Source: Caloramator sp. | Lineage (GTDB): Bacteria > Bacillota > Clostridia > Clostridiales > Caloramatoraceae | Reading direction: 5' to 3' | DNA length: 41,778 nucleotides | Assembly (NCBI GenBank): GCA_026418935.1 | Contig: JAOAAJ010000082.1 | Coordinates: 1-41,778, forward strand | Shown: positions 9,566 through 18,677 of the stretch, piece after piece | Layout of the letters: every line of letters starts with the position of its first letter | Position numbering within the stretch: the first letter of the stretch is position 1 | Translations under genes and position numbers: made by a program | Notes under the pieces: model-generated | Told to the model about the DNA's origin: nothing | What the model saw: the letters and a program-made list of their open reading frames with translations, nothing else | Databases searched by the model: none

Positions 9566-11672
9566 ACTTATTTACAGAGGTATTTAGATTTCCAGATAGA
9601 TGAATTAGATTATCTGCCTGAAGTTTAATATTTTTTATTTCCTCAATCTGATTTAAAACGTGTAGTGAAGATGCTTCAGCCGTCTCTAAAAACTGGTCTG
9701 ATACAGCTAAAGTATTCTTTATACTATTTTCAAGGCTACTGCTTTTAGTTGTAATTTCATTTATTGTATCATACATATTATTTAATGAATATAGCATTTT
9801 CTCAACAGTACCATTTAAATATTCGAAGGAGTTTTCTGTTGTTTTTACTGCATCGCTTTGATTAAATATATTTTCTTTTATAGTTTTTGTATATTCAATA
9901 GTAGAATTAGTTAGTTTGTGTATATCCTCAATAATTTTTCTAATATTGTTTGTAGATAGATTAGTTTCTTCTGAAAGCTTTCTTATTTCATTTGCAACAA
10001 CAGAGAAGCTTCTTCCAGCATCTCCAGCACGTGCGGCTTCAATAGATGCATTAAGTGCAAGAAGGTTGGTTTGGGAGGATATTTGATTAATTACAGTAAT
10101 AACAGAGTTTATATTTTTTATATGCTCAACAAGTAGGCCTATTTGGTTTTCAATATCCTGCATTGATTTTATAGTTTCATTATTCTTTTCCTTTAGGTTG
10201 TTAATTGACTGTAATGCAACTTTATTTGAGTTTTCTATGTTATGGCTTTCCTCTATAAGTTCACATCTTTTTACATTTAATATTTTAGCATCTTCTACAA
10301 AGGCCTTTGCTAATTCAATTGAACTTGTAATTTCCTTCTTTTGGTTTTCTGTTCCTATTGATATTTCCCTCATAGCAATTTCAACAATATCAGAACCTTG
10401 TAGTAGTGATACTGCATCATTATTTAGATTTTGGGACGAATTGACTAATATATCTGAAGCAGACTGTATTTGTTCTATAAGTTGTTTCATATTTAAAAGC
10501 ATTTTATTTAAATATCCTGCAAGTTCACCAAATTCATCCTTTGAATCAATAACAACATCAACGGTTAAATCTCCTTGTCCTATTGTATCCATATATTTTG
10601 AAAGTTTCTTAAGCTTTTTATTTATGTTATTTGAGAAAATATAACCAATAATAATTGATACCACAATAAATATTATAAATACACCAGCCATTATATAAAA
10701 CATAAACAACGATTTAGAGTATATATCTTTTTTGCTTATTTGAGTAATTACCTTCCAATTAGATTTAAAGTTATTTTGGTAAAATATAAAGCTTTTGTTA
10801 TTATTGAATTCAGCTTGTTTTAAGCTTTTTTTACCTGATAGTATTTCCTTGGTAATATTTTTATCCTTTATATATTCATTAATATCTTTATTTATATATT
10901 GAGCCTGTCTTGTTGTAATTATTTTTCCATTTGAATCAAGAAGGAATACTTGTCCACTATTTTCTGTTATAAAGCCCTCAAAGGATTTTAAAAAGTCTGT
11001 TAAGGATATTGTAAACCCAACTATACCAGCAATATTGTTTTCATTATCATATATTGTTTTTGTAAGTACTATAGAAGTTTTATTATTTCCCTTTTCCTTT
11101 ATAGTATTGCTCCAGTAGGGATTATTGAAGTTGTTTATTGTTTTGCTATAAATATCCGAAGTATGAGAAACATCTATGTTTAAACTGTTATTAGGGAAAA
11201 AATAAATATGTCCATCCTTGTTAGAAATAAAAACGTTTTTTATGTTTATGTTGGAAGACATAACCTTCTTAAATTCATCATTAAGCACAGCTTGGTTTAA
11301 GTCATATAAATGTGTCTTTATGGTATTGTTTTCAGCAAAAAGAGTAAGTAGACCCTCAAAGGATGATAGCTTTTCATTGATTAAATTGTTTAACCTTTCA
11401 GAGGTTTGTTCAATGGCACTTGTATAATTTTTTTCAATAGTTTTAATTAAGAAAGAGCTTGATATTAGACCAGATATAAGTACTGGTAGAAGAGATATTA
11501 GTAGCATTATAGATATGATTTGATTTTTTACTGTTTTTAGGTTTAACTTTTTTAGTTTGGATCTTTTAAAATTGATATTTTTTAGATTGGAATCAAATTG
11601 TTTAAACTTAAATTTCTTAAGCTTAAACGTTGGTAATTTAATATTAACTTTTTTTAGAAATTCAAAATTCAT
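9555..11672 (-). CDS. Methyl-accepting chemotaxis protein with Cache-type extracellular sensor, HAMP and MCP signalling domains
   Basis: Two TM segments, HAMP-like region, MCP hairpin tip [43 protein letters not shown]. Confidence 0.93.
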   Translation of the reverse strand: MNFEFLKKVNIKLPTFKLKKFKFKQFDSNLKNINFKRSKLKKLNLKTVKNQIISIMLLISLLPVLISGLISSSFLIKTIEKNYTSAIEQTSERLNNLINEKLSSFEGLLTLFAENNTIKTHLYDLNQAVLNDEFKKVMSSNINIKNVFISNKDGHIYFFPNNSLNIDVSHTSDIYSKTINNFNNPYWSNTIKEKGNNKTSIVLTKTIYDNENNIAGIVGFTISLTDFLKSFEGFITENSGQVFLLDSNGKIITTRQAQYINKDINEYIKDKNITKEILSGKKSLKQAEFNNNKSFIFYQNNFKSNWKVITQISKKDIYSKSLFMFYIMAGVFIIFIVVSIIIGYIFSNNINKKLKKLSKYMDTIGQGDLTVDVVIDSKDEFGELAGYLNKMLLNMKQLIEQIQSASDILVNSSQNLNNDAVSLLQGSDIVEIAMREISIGTENQKKEITSSIELAKAFVEDAKILNVKRCELIEESHNIENSNKVALQSINNLKEKNNETIKSMQDIENQIGLLVEHIKNINSVITVINQISSQTNLLALNASIEAARAGDAGRSFSVVANEIRKLSEETNLSTNNIRKIIEDIHKLTNSTIEYTKTIKENIFNQSDAVKTTENSFEYLNGTVEKMLYSLNNMYDTINEITTKSSSLENSIKNTLAVSDQFLETAEASSLHVLNQIEEIKNIKLQADNLIHLSGNLNTSVNKFRV

Positions 11673-11746
11673 ATGCTTACCCCCTATGTTTGTCTAATTA
11701 AAATATAAAAACTTTGATATATAAAAACAAGAATATTAAATTAGTT

Positions 11747-11798
11747 TTAACATAATTAACATAGATTTAACATTGTTACAATTAACAAGAATTTAACC
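11747..11798 (+). promoter_or_regulatory. TTAACA direct-repeat array (Pho-box-like)
   Basis: TTAACA at 11747, 11756, 11767 and 11782, plus TTAACC at 11793. Confidence 0.5.
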
Positions 11799-11863
11799 TA
11801 TACAAAAATGCCTATTTACATAGCACATTTAAAATTTAATTAACAATATAAAAGGGTGATACT

Positions 11864-13609
11864 ATGGATAAATGTAATGAGCTTAAAAAAATACTTGATG
11901 AAAGAAATATAAGAACTTTTTTTCAACCTATTGTGGATGTGAAAAATGTTAAGATTGTAGGATATGAGGCTTTATCTCGTGGACCTGTTGGAAGTATACT
12001 TGAAAGACCAGATGTGTTATTTGATACAGCAAAGGACTGTGGTCTTCTATGGGAAACAGAATACCTTTGCAGGACATTGGCAATAGAGAGGGCAAAAAAG
12101 AATAATATAAGTGAGTATTTATTTTTAAATGTAGACCCGCAGATAATAAAGGATGCTAAATTTAGGGATGGGTTTACGACGGAATTTTTAAAGTTATATA
12201 ATTTATCACCTGAAAAGATAATATTTGAGATAACAGAAAAAACAGCAGTTGAAGATTATAAGGCCTTCAGAGAGGTTTTGCAGCATTATATAAATCAAGG
12301 CTATAAAATTGCAATCGATGATACAGGAGCTGGATATTCTGGTTTTAGGCTTATAACGGAGACAAAACCACAATTTATTAAGCTTGATATGGGGCTTATA
12401 AGGGACATTGATAAGGATAGTTTTAAACAAGCATTATGTAAAAACTTACTTTCACTTAGCAGAATAACTAATATGAAACTTATAGCAGAGGGTGTTGAGA
12501 CTATAAATGAGTTGAGTTTTTTAGTTGAAATAGGTGTGGAATTTGTACAGGGGTATTTTTTAGCAAGGCCAAGTGAAAATATAGTTGGTTTAAGTGAAGA
12601 AATAAAACAACAAATACTATTTTTACAAAAAGAAAAGAGCAAAAAATTAACCTATAATGCAAAGACGTGCCCTATTGGAAAGATTGTTAGGTTTGATACG
12701 CCAATAGAAGAAACTACTAAATGCAAAAATGTTAAGGATTATTTTAATAAAAATTTAGCTCAAGGTGTAGTGGTAGTTAAGGATAACTACCCAATAGGTC
12801 TTGTTATGAAAAGTGAGCTTAATTTTGCATTGTCCAAGCCCTTTGGAAATGAGATATATTTAAATAGACCAATAGGAATAATTATGAACAAATCTCCACT
12901 TGTTGTAGATTATAACCTTCCTATTTCTGAAGTAGCAGAACTTGCAATGTCAAGAAAGGAAGAAAACCTTTATGATTATGTAGTTGTAATTAAAGATAAT
13001 AAATACTATGGAATAGTTACAGTAAAAAAGCTTTTAGAGTATGCTATGGAACTTGAACTAAACTATGCAAGACATTTAAATCCACTTACAGGACTTCCAG
13101 GCAACTTAATAATAGAAGAGAAGTTAAATAGTTTAATAGAAAATAAAAATATGGCATCTATATTATATATAGATTTAGACAATTTTAAACCCTTTAATGA
13201 CCTTTATGGATTTGAAAATGGTGATAGAGTAATTAGAATGTTGGCAGATATTTTAATAGAAGCTTCCAAAGAATATAACGGATGCTTTGTTGGGCATATT
13301 GGTGGAGATGATTTTGTAGTTATATTAGATGAATTAGGAGTAAATATTGAAGGATTATGTAGACAAATTATAAGGGAGTTTGATAGAAGAATTAGGTCCT
13401 TCTACACCATAAAGGATTTAAATAATGGTTATGTAATATCGGTTAATAGAGAGGGAAAAGAAGTTGAATTTCCTTTAGTATCTGTTTCTATTGCGTGTTT
13501 GGATGGCGAATTAAAAGGATATGATTCGGTTAAGGAGATAGGAGAACACCTATCTTCCATAAAAAAACAATGCAAACAGATTAAAGGGAGCTGTTTTATT
13601 GTTTCTTAG
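11864..13609 (+). CDS. EAL - CBS pair - GGDEF cyclic-di-GMP turnover protein
   Basis: YEALSRG, FLNVDPQ, IFEITEK, IDDTGAGYSG, IKLDMGL, IAEGVET, QGYFLARP (EAL); central CBS-like repeats; LTGLPGN, DLDNFKPFND, GGDDF (GGDEF). Confidence 0.9.
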   Translation: MDKCNELKKILDERNIRTFFQPIVDVKNVKIVGYEALSRGPVGSILERPDVLFDTAKDCGLLWETEYLCRTLAIERAKKNNISEYLFLNVDPQIIKDAKFRDGFTTEFLKLYNLSPEKIIFEITEKTAVEDYKAFREVLQHYINQGYKIAIDDTGAGYSGFRLITETKPQFIKLDMGLIRDIDKDSFKQALCKNLLSLSRITNMKLIAEGVETINELSFLVEIGVEFVQGYFLARPSENIVGLSEEIKQQILFLQKEKSKKLTYNAKTCPIGKIVRFDTPIEETTKCKNVKDYFNKNLAQGVVVVKDNYPIGLVMKSELNFALSKPFGNEIYLNRPIGIIMNKSPLVVDYNLPISEVAELAMSRKEENLYDYVVVIKDNKYYGIVTVKKLLEYAMELELNYARHLNPLTGLPGNLIIEEKLNSLIENKNMASILYIDLDNFKPFNDLYGFENGDRVIRMLADILIEASKEYNGCFVGHIGGDDFVVILDELGVNIEGLCRQIIREFDRRIRSFYTIKDLNNGYVISVNREGKEVEFPLVSVSIACLDGELKGYDSVKEIGEHLSSIKKQCKQIKGSCFIVS

Positions 13610-13650
13610 TGTATATAAAAAAATAAATAACAAAAAATAAAATTAGATGC

Positions 13651-13688
13651 TTAACCTAAATTTAACACAAATGTGCAGGAACTTAACA
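13651..13688 (+). promoter_or_regulatory. TTAACA-type repeats (Pho-box-like) upstream of pstS
   Basis: TTAACC 13651, TTAACA 13662 (11-bp period), TTAACA 13683. Confidence 0.5.
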
Positions 13689-13747
13689 ATTGAAAATTAT
13701 AAAATGTAATTGTAATTTGAAAGAATTAAAATGAAAGGGGAAAAATT

Positions 13748-14653
13748 ATGAAGGCTAAAAGGTTTTTAACTTTAGCATTGACAGCAGTTCTTTCTTTATC
13801 AATGGTATCTTGTGCAGGACAAAAGAGCAAATCACTTAGTGGAACAATTAAGATTGATGGTTCAAGTACAGTATATCCAATAACTCAAGCAGTAGCAGAA
13901 GAGTTTAAGAAAGAAAATCAAGGAGTTGAAATAACAGTAGGTGTATCAGGAACAGGTGGAGGATTTAAAAAGTTTGTAGTAGGTGAAACAGATATAAACG
14001 ATGCATCAAGAAAGGTTAAGCAAGAGGAGCTTGATAAAGCTAAGGAAAATGGAATAGAAATGACAGAAATACAAATTGCATTTGACGGTATAGCAGTTGT
14101 TGTAAACAAACAAAATGATTGGGCAAAGGATATGACAGCAGAAGAGTTAAAGATGATATGGGATAAGGATTCAAAGGTTCAATACTGGAGTGATGTAAGA
14201 CCTGAATGGCCAAAGGAAAAGATAAAGTTATATGGCCCAGGAACAGATTCAGGAACATTTGAATACTTTACAGAAGCAATAAATGGAAAAGCAAAGCAAA
14301 TAAGAGCAGACTATACAGCAAGTGAAGATGATAACGTTCTTGTTCAAGGTGTTGCTGGAGATAAGTATGCTATGGGATTCTTTGGACTTGCATACTATGA
14401 AGAAAATATGGATAAGTTAAATATCGTTAAGATAAATGGTGTTGAGCCAACAATTGAAACTGTAAAGAATGGAACATATAAACCACTTTCAAGACCACTA
14501 TTTATGTATGTTTCTAATAAGGCTTTAGAAAGACCAGAAGTTAAGGAGTTTGTTAAGTTCTATCTAACAAAGGGTAAGGATTTAGTTAAGGAAGTTGGAT
14601 ATATTCCAATGGAGGATTCAAAATATCAAGAAGAACTAAACAAGATTAAGTAA
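13748..14653 (+). CDS. pstS: Phosphate ABC transporter substrate-binding lipoprotein PstS
   Basis: Lipoprotein signal ending SMVSC; GTIKIDGSSTVYPITQAVAEEF; SGTGGGFKKF; gene order with pstCAB-phoU. Confidence 0.95.
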   Translation: MKAKRFLTLALTAVLSLSMVSCAGQKSKSLSGTIKIDGSSTVYPITQAVAEEFKKENQGVEITVGVSGTGGGFKKFVVGETDINDASRKVKQEELDKAKENGIEMTEIQIAFDGIAVVVNKQNDWAKDMTAEELKMIWDKDSKVQYWSDVRPEWPKEKIKLYGPGTDSGTFEYFTEAINGKAKQIRADYTASEDDNVLVQGVAGDKYAMGFFGLAYYEENMDKLNIVKINGVEPTIETVKNGTYKPLSRPLFMYVSNKALERPEVKEFVKFYLTKGKDLVKEVGYIPMEDSKYQEELNKIK

Positions 14654-14657
14654 TTTG

Positions 14658-14675
14658 GGCACCCCTTGGGGTGCC
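14658..14675 (+). other. GC-rich intercistronic hairpin between pstS and pstC
   Basis: GGCACCCC-TT-GGGGTGCC with no strong U-tract. Confidence 0.7.
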
Positions 14676-14704
14676 TTATGGCCTGTAAAGAAGGGGGAGA
14701 TGTT

Positions 14705-15610
14705 GTGAGAAGGATAGAATTTGAAGGAAAAGAAAGAATGAATAGGCTTGAAAAGGCTGTTAAGATAATATTAACTACGCTTGGACTTATATCTATATTT
14801 ACTACAATTGGAATTATTTTTTCACTTTTTGAAGAAACCTTTATGTTTTTTAAAGAAGTATCTATAGTAGAGTTTTTAACAGGCACAAAATGGACACCAC
14901 TTATAGAACCAACTCACTTTGGAGTACTACCACTGGTTGCAGGTACAATGCTTATAGTTGTAATTGCAGGTTTAATATCTATTCCATTAGGACTTGGTAG
15001 TGCAATATACTTAAGTGAGTATGCTCCAAAAAAGGTAAGAAAGTTTTTAAAGCCAATACTTGAGGTTTTAGCAGGCGTTCCTTCAATTGTCTATGGATAT
15101 TTTGCATTAACTGCTATAACACCTCTAATTAGAAATATATTTCCTGAAACAAGTGTATATAATGCCCTAAGTGCAGGTATTGCTGTTGGTATAATGACAA
15201 TACCTCTTGTATCTTCTATGAGTGAAGATGCAATGATGGCAGTGCCAGACTCTTTAAGAAATGGTGCCTATGCCCTTGGAGCTACAAAACTTGAGGTTAC
15301 AAAGGATGTTGTTATTCCAACTGCTATGTCAAGTATAGTTGCGTCCTTTATACTTGCTATATCAAGAGCCGTTGGAGAAACAATGATTGTTGCAATGGCA
15401 GCAGGTTCAACACCTAAACTTACAATAAATCCTTTAGAGAGCATTCAGACTATGACAGGATATATAGTTCAAATAAGTATGGGTGATGTACCTTATGGTT
15501 CACTTGCCTATAAGACATTGTTTGCAGTAGGAACACTTCTTTTCCTTATAACATTTATATTAAATGTAATTTCAAGACATTTTGTTAGAAAATATAGGAG
15601 GGCTTATTAA
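14705..15610 (+). CDS. pstC: Phosphate ABC transporter permease PstC
   Basis: GVLPLVAGTMLIV, EYAPKKVRKFLKPILEVLAGVPSIVYGYFAL; GTG start at 14705 downstream of AAGGGGGAGA. Confidence 0.92.
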   Translation: MRRIEFEGKERMNRLEKAVKIILTTLGLISIFTTIGIIFSLFEETFMFFKEVSIVEFLTGTKWTPLIEPTHFGVLPLVAGTMLIVVIAGLISIPLGLGSAIYLSEYAPKKVRKFLKPILEVLAGVPSIVYGYFALTAITPLIRNIFPETSVYNALSAGIAVGIMTIPLVSSMSEDAMMAVPDSLRNGAYALGATKLEVTKDVVIPTAMSSIVASFILAISRAVGETMIVAMAAGSTPKLTINPLESIQTMTGYIVQISMGDVPYGSLAYKTLFAVGTLLFLITFILNVISRHFVRKYRRAY

Positions 15611-16482
15611 TGAATAATGAGGAGTTAAAAAGGCTCAAAAAAAGAAAAATGTTAAATAGCGTAATGCACGGCATATTTTTAGCCTGCACATTGTTTGGAG
15701 TTATAGTACTTGCAGTATTAATGATAGATATATTAAGAAAAGGTCTTCCTTGGTTAAGTTTTGACTTTTTAAAGAATTTCCCTTCAAGATTTCCAAAAAA
15801 ATCAGGTATATACCCAGCGTTATTAGGAAGTCTTTGGGTAATTCTTTTAACTGCAATAATAGCATTTCCTATAGGGGTTGGTACTGCTATATATCTTGAA
15901 GAATATGCTGAAGATAATAGATTTACAGAGTTTATAAAACTTAATATTGCAAACTTAGCAGGTGTGCCTTCAATTATATATGGTATGTTAGGTCTTGCAG
16001 TATTTGTAAGGTTATTTAGTATGGGAAGAACTATACTTGCGGCATCATTTACAATGGCGATTTTGATTTTGCCAATAATTATAATAGCATCACAAGAGGC
16101 CATAAAAAGTGTACCATCATCCTTAAAGCAGGCATCCTATGCACTTGGTACAACAAAGTGGCAAACTGTAACAGGAGTAATAATTCCTTATGCACTACCT
16201 GGAATACTTACAGGCTCAATACTTGCTATATCAAGAGCCCTTGGTGAAGCAGCACCACTTATTGTTGTAGGTGCCCTTGCCTATGTATCCTTTATACCAA
16301 AGGGACCCTTTGATCAATTTACAGTGCTTCCAATACAGATATTTAACTGGGCAGGTATGCCTAAAAAAGAATTCCAAGATGTTGCAGCAGCAGGAATTAT
16401 AGTGCTTCTTGTAATATTGCTTGGAGTAAACTCTGTTGCAATCATTTTAAGAAATAAATATCAAATTAGAATGAAGGACTAA
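15610..16482 (+). CDS. pstA: Phosphate ABC transporter permease PstA
   Basis: YPALLGSLWVILLTAIIAFPIGVGTAIYLEEYA, NLAGVPSIIYGMLGLAVF. Confidence 0.93.
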   Translation: MNNEELKRLKKRKMLNSVMHGIFLACTLFGVIVLAVLMIDILRKGLPWLSFDFLKNFPSRFPKKSGIYPALLGSLWVILLTAIIAFPIGVGTAIYLEEYAEDNRFTEFIKLNIANLAGVPSIIYGMLGLAVFVRLFSMGRTILAASFTMAILILPIIIIASQEAIKSVPSSLKQASYALGTTKWQTVTGVIIPYALPGILTGSILAISRALGEAAPLIVVGALAYVSFIPKGPFDQFTVLPIQIFNWAGMPKKEFQDVAAAGIIVLLVILLGVNSVAIILRNKYQIRMKD

Positions 16483-16494
16483 GGGGGCAAAGAA

Positions 16495-17250
16495 ATGGAA
16501 CCAATATTAAGTATAAGAAACTTAAACTTTTATTATGGTGAACACAAGGCCTTAAAGGATGTAAATATGGATATCTATAAGAACAATGTTACAGCCTTTA
16601 TAGGGCCATCTGGATGTGGTAAATCAACTTTTTTAAGAACTTTAAACAGAATGAATGATTTTATTGAGAACGTTAAAGTAGAAGGAAACATAATATATGA
16701 AGGAAAGGATATTTATTCAAAGGAGATGGAGCCTGTAGAGTTGAGAAGAAGAATAGGAATGGTATTTCAAAAGCCAAATCCATTCCCAAAGACTATATAT
16801 GAAAACATCGTATATGGCTTAAGAAAAAATGGAGTTAATAAAAAGGAAGTACTAGATGAGGTAGTTGAAAAGACTCTAAAGGCAGTTGCATTATATGATG
16901 AAGTAAAGGATAAGATTCACAAATCAGCCCTTGAGCTTTCAGGAGGACAACAGCAAAGACTTTGTATAGCAAGAGCTATTGCAATGCAGCCAGATGTTGT
17001 ATTAATGGATGAACCAACTTCAGCCCTTGACCCAATTTCAACTATGAAGATAGAAGAATTGGTACTTGAACTTAAAAAAGATTATACTATAATAATAGTA
17101 ACACACTCTATGCAACAGGCAGCAAGAATATCAGATTATACTGCGTTTTTCTTAAACGGGGAAGTTGTAGAATATGATGAAACTAGCAAAATATTCTCAA
17201 ATCCAAGGGATAAAAGAACAGAGGATTACATTACAGGAAGATTTGGTTAA
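16495..17250 (+). CDS. pstB: Phosphate ABC transporter ATP-binding protein PstB
   Basis: Walker [45 protein letters not shown]. Confidence 0.96.
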   Translation: MEPILSIRNLNFYYGEHKALKDVNMDIYKNNVTAFIGPSGCGKSTFLRTLNRMNDFIENVKVEGNIIYEGKDIYSKEMEPVELRRRIGMVFQKPNPFPKTIYENIVYGLRKNGVNKKEVLDEVVEKTLKAVALYDEVKDKIHKSALELSGGQQQRLCIARAIAMQPDVVLMDEPTSALDPISTMKIEELVLELKKDYTIIIVTHSMQQAARISDYTAFFLNGEVVEYDETSKIFSNPRDKRTEDYITGRFG

Positions 17251-17264
17251 AAGGAGAGGTTAAT

Positions 17265-17915
17265 ATGAGAGAACATCTTGATCAACAACTAACAAGATTA
17301 AACCACGACTTAATTAAAATGGGTGCAATGGTTGAAGCAATAATAGACAAAGCTGTAACTTCATTAAAGAATCAGGATTTAGAGCTAGCAAAGAGTATAT
17401 ATACAGACGATGATGCTATAGATGAAATGGAGCTTAAAATAGAAAAGGATTGTTTAAATTTAATTGCACTGCAGCAGCCTATGGCAAAGGATTTAAGAAG
17501 GATTGCATCTGCATTAAAAATAATAACTGATTTAGAAAGAATAGGAGACCATGCAGTTAATATAGCAAAAATAACTTTGGATATTGGGAATGAACCCTTA
17601 ATGAAGCCTTTAATAGATATACCTAAAATGGCAGAGATTGCTCAAAATATGATAAAGTTAAGCCTTGATGCCTTTGTTAATCAAGATATAGAACTTGCTA
17701 AAAAAGCAGCAGAAATGGATGAGCAGGTTGATGACCTATACGATACTGTAATAAATGAAGTATTTAATTATATACAAAAGGATAGTAAATTCTTAAACCA
17801 AGGAATAAAGCTATTGTTTGTAGGAAGATATCTTGAGAGAGTTGCAGATCATACTACAAATATATGTGAGAGAATTGTTTATATGGTAACAGGAGAAAGA
17901 GTAGAAATAAATTAA
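17265..17915 (+). CDS. phoU: Phosphate transport regulator PhoU
   Basis: LQQPMAKDLRRIASALKIITDLERIGDHAVNIA; RYLERVADHTTNICE. Confidence 0.95.
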   Translation: MREHLDQQLTRLNHDLIKMGAMVEAIIDKAVTSLKNQDLELAKSIYTDDDAIDEMELKIEKDCLNLIALQQPMAKDLRRIASALKIITDLERIGDHAVNIAKITLDIGNEPLMKPLIDIPKMAEIAQNMIKLSLDAFVNQDIELAKKAAEMDEQVDDLYDTVINEVFNYIQKDSKFLNQGIKLLFVGRYLERVADHTTNICERIVYMVTGERVEIN

Positions 17916-17941
17916 GGTAGCATTTGCTACCTTAATTTTTT
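17910..17941. terminator. Shared terminator between phoU and lepB
   Basis: AATTAAGGTAGCA-TT-TGCTACCTTAATT plus T-run; contains phoU TAA and lepB TAG. Confidence 0.82.
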
Positions 17942-18457
17942 TATGTCAGAGAAGGGATAGATTCTAAGTACAGCGTGTCCTTTAAGATTTTTTATAGGAA
18001 TTGGTCCTATATAACGACTGTCTTCACTAACTTCTCTATTATCACCTAAAACAAATACACAGTCTTCTGGAACTTTAATTTTTAAATCAACATCCGTATA
18101 GGTACCTGGCTCTAAATAATCCTCTTGAAGTTTGTCACCATTAATATATACATTCCCATCCTTTATTTCAACAGTTTCATTTGGAAGTCCAATAATTCTT
18201 TTAATATAAATTCCTCTTCCTTTACTGCCGGGGTCTAATATAACGATTTCTCCTCTATGAATTTTTTTGCTATACATACTTATTTTTTCAACAATAACTC
18301 TATCATTATTATGTAGTGTAGGAACCATTGATATACCTGAAACCTGTATAATATCAAATATAAAGGCTTTTATAGTAAAGGCAAGAACAGCTGCGATTAC
18401 TAAAGAATATATCCACTCCTTAATTTCATTTTTAATGTTTTCCTTCAATTTTAGCAC
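17927..18457 (-). CDS. lepB: Signal peptidase I
   Basis: QVSGISMVPTLHNNDRVIVEK, RGIYIKRIIGLPNE, VFVLGDNREVSEDSRYIGPI. Confidence 0.95.
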   Translation of the reverse strand: MLKLKENIKNEIKEWIYSLVIAAVLAFTIKAFIFDIIQVSGISMVPTLHNNDRVIVEKISMYSKKIHRGEIVILDPGSKGRGIYIKRIIGLPNETVEIKDGNVYINGDKLQEDYLEPGTYTDVDLKIKVPEDCVFVLGDNREVSEDSRYIGPIPIKNLKGHAVLRIYPFSDIKKLR

Positions 18458-18677
18458 CTCCTAAATGTAACTAATAATATTATACACATTTTTCATAAAA
18501 TTTGTAACTAAAAAATACAATATAAATAAAAGATTAATAAAATGTATAAAAAACCAATTAAAGTATAAAATAATAAAAGATGTATTTTCGAAAAATTTGA
18601 AAAATTAAAGAAGGATTTTTAAAAAATCTATAGAAATAATAAAATAAGGCATAAAAACTGCCAAAGGGGGAATTGAT

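Noticed and set aside
10198-10644. 148-aa plus-strand ORF antisense to the MCP
   Set aside because: Antisense to the conserved MCP signalling domain; no gene signature
15585-16103. 172-aa minus-strand ORF antisense to pstA
   Set aside because: Shadow ORF of a well-supported permease gene
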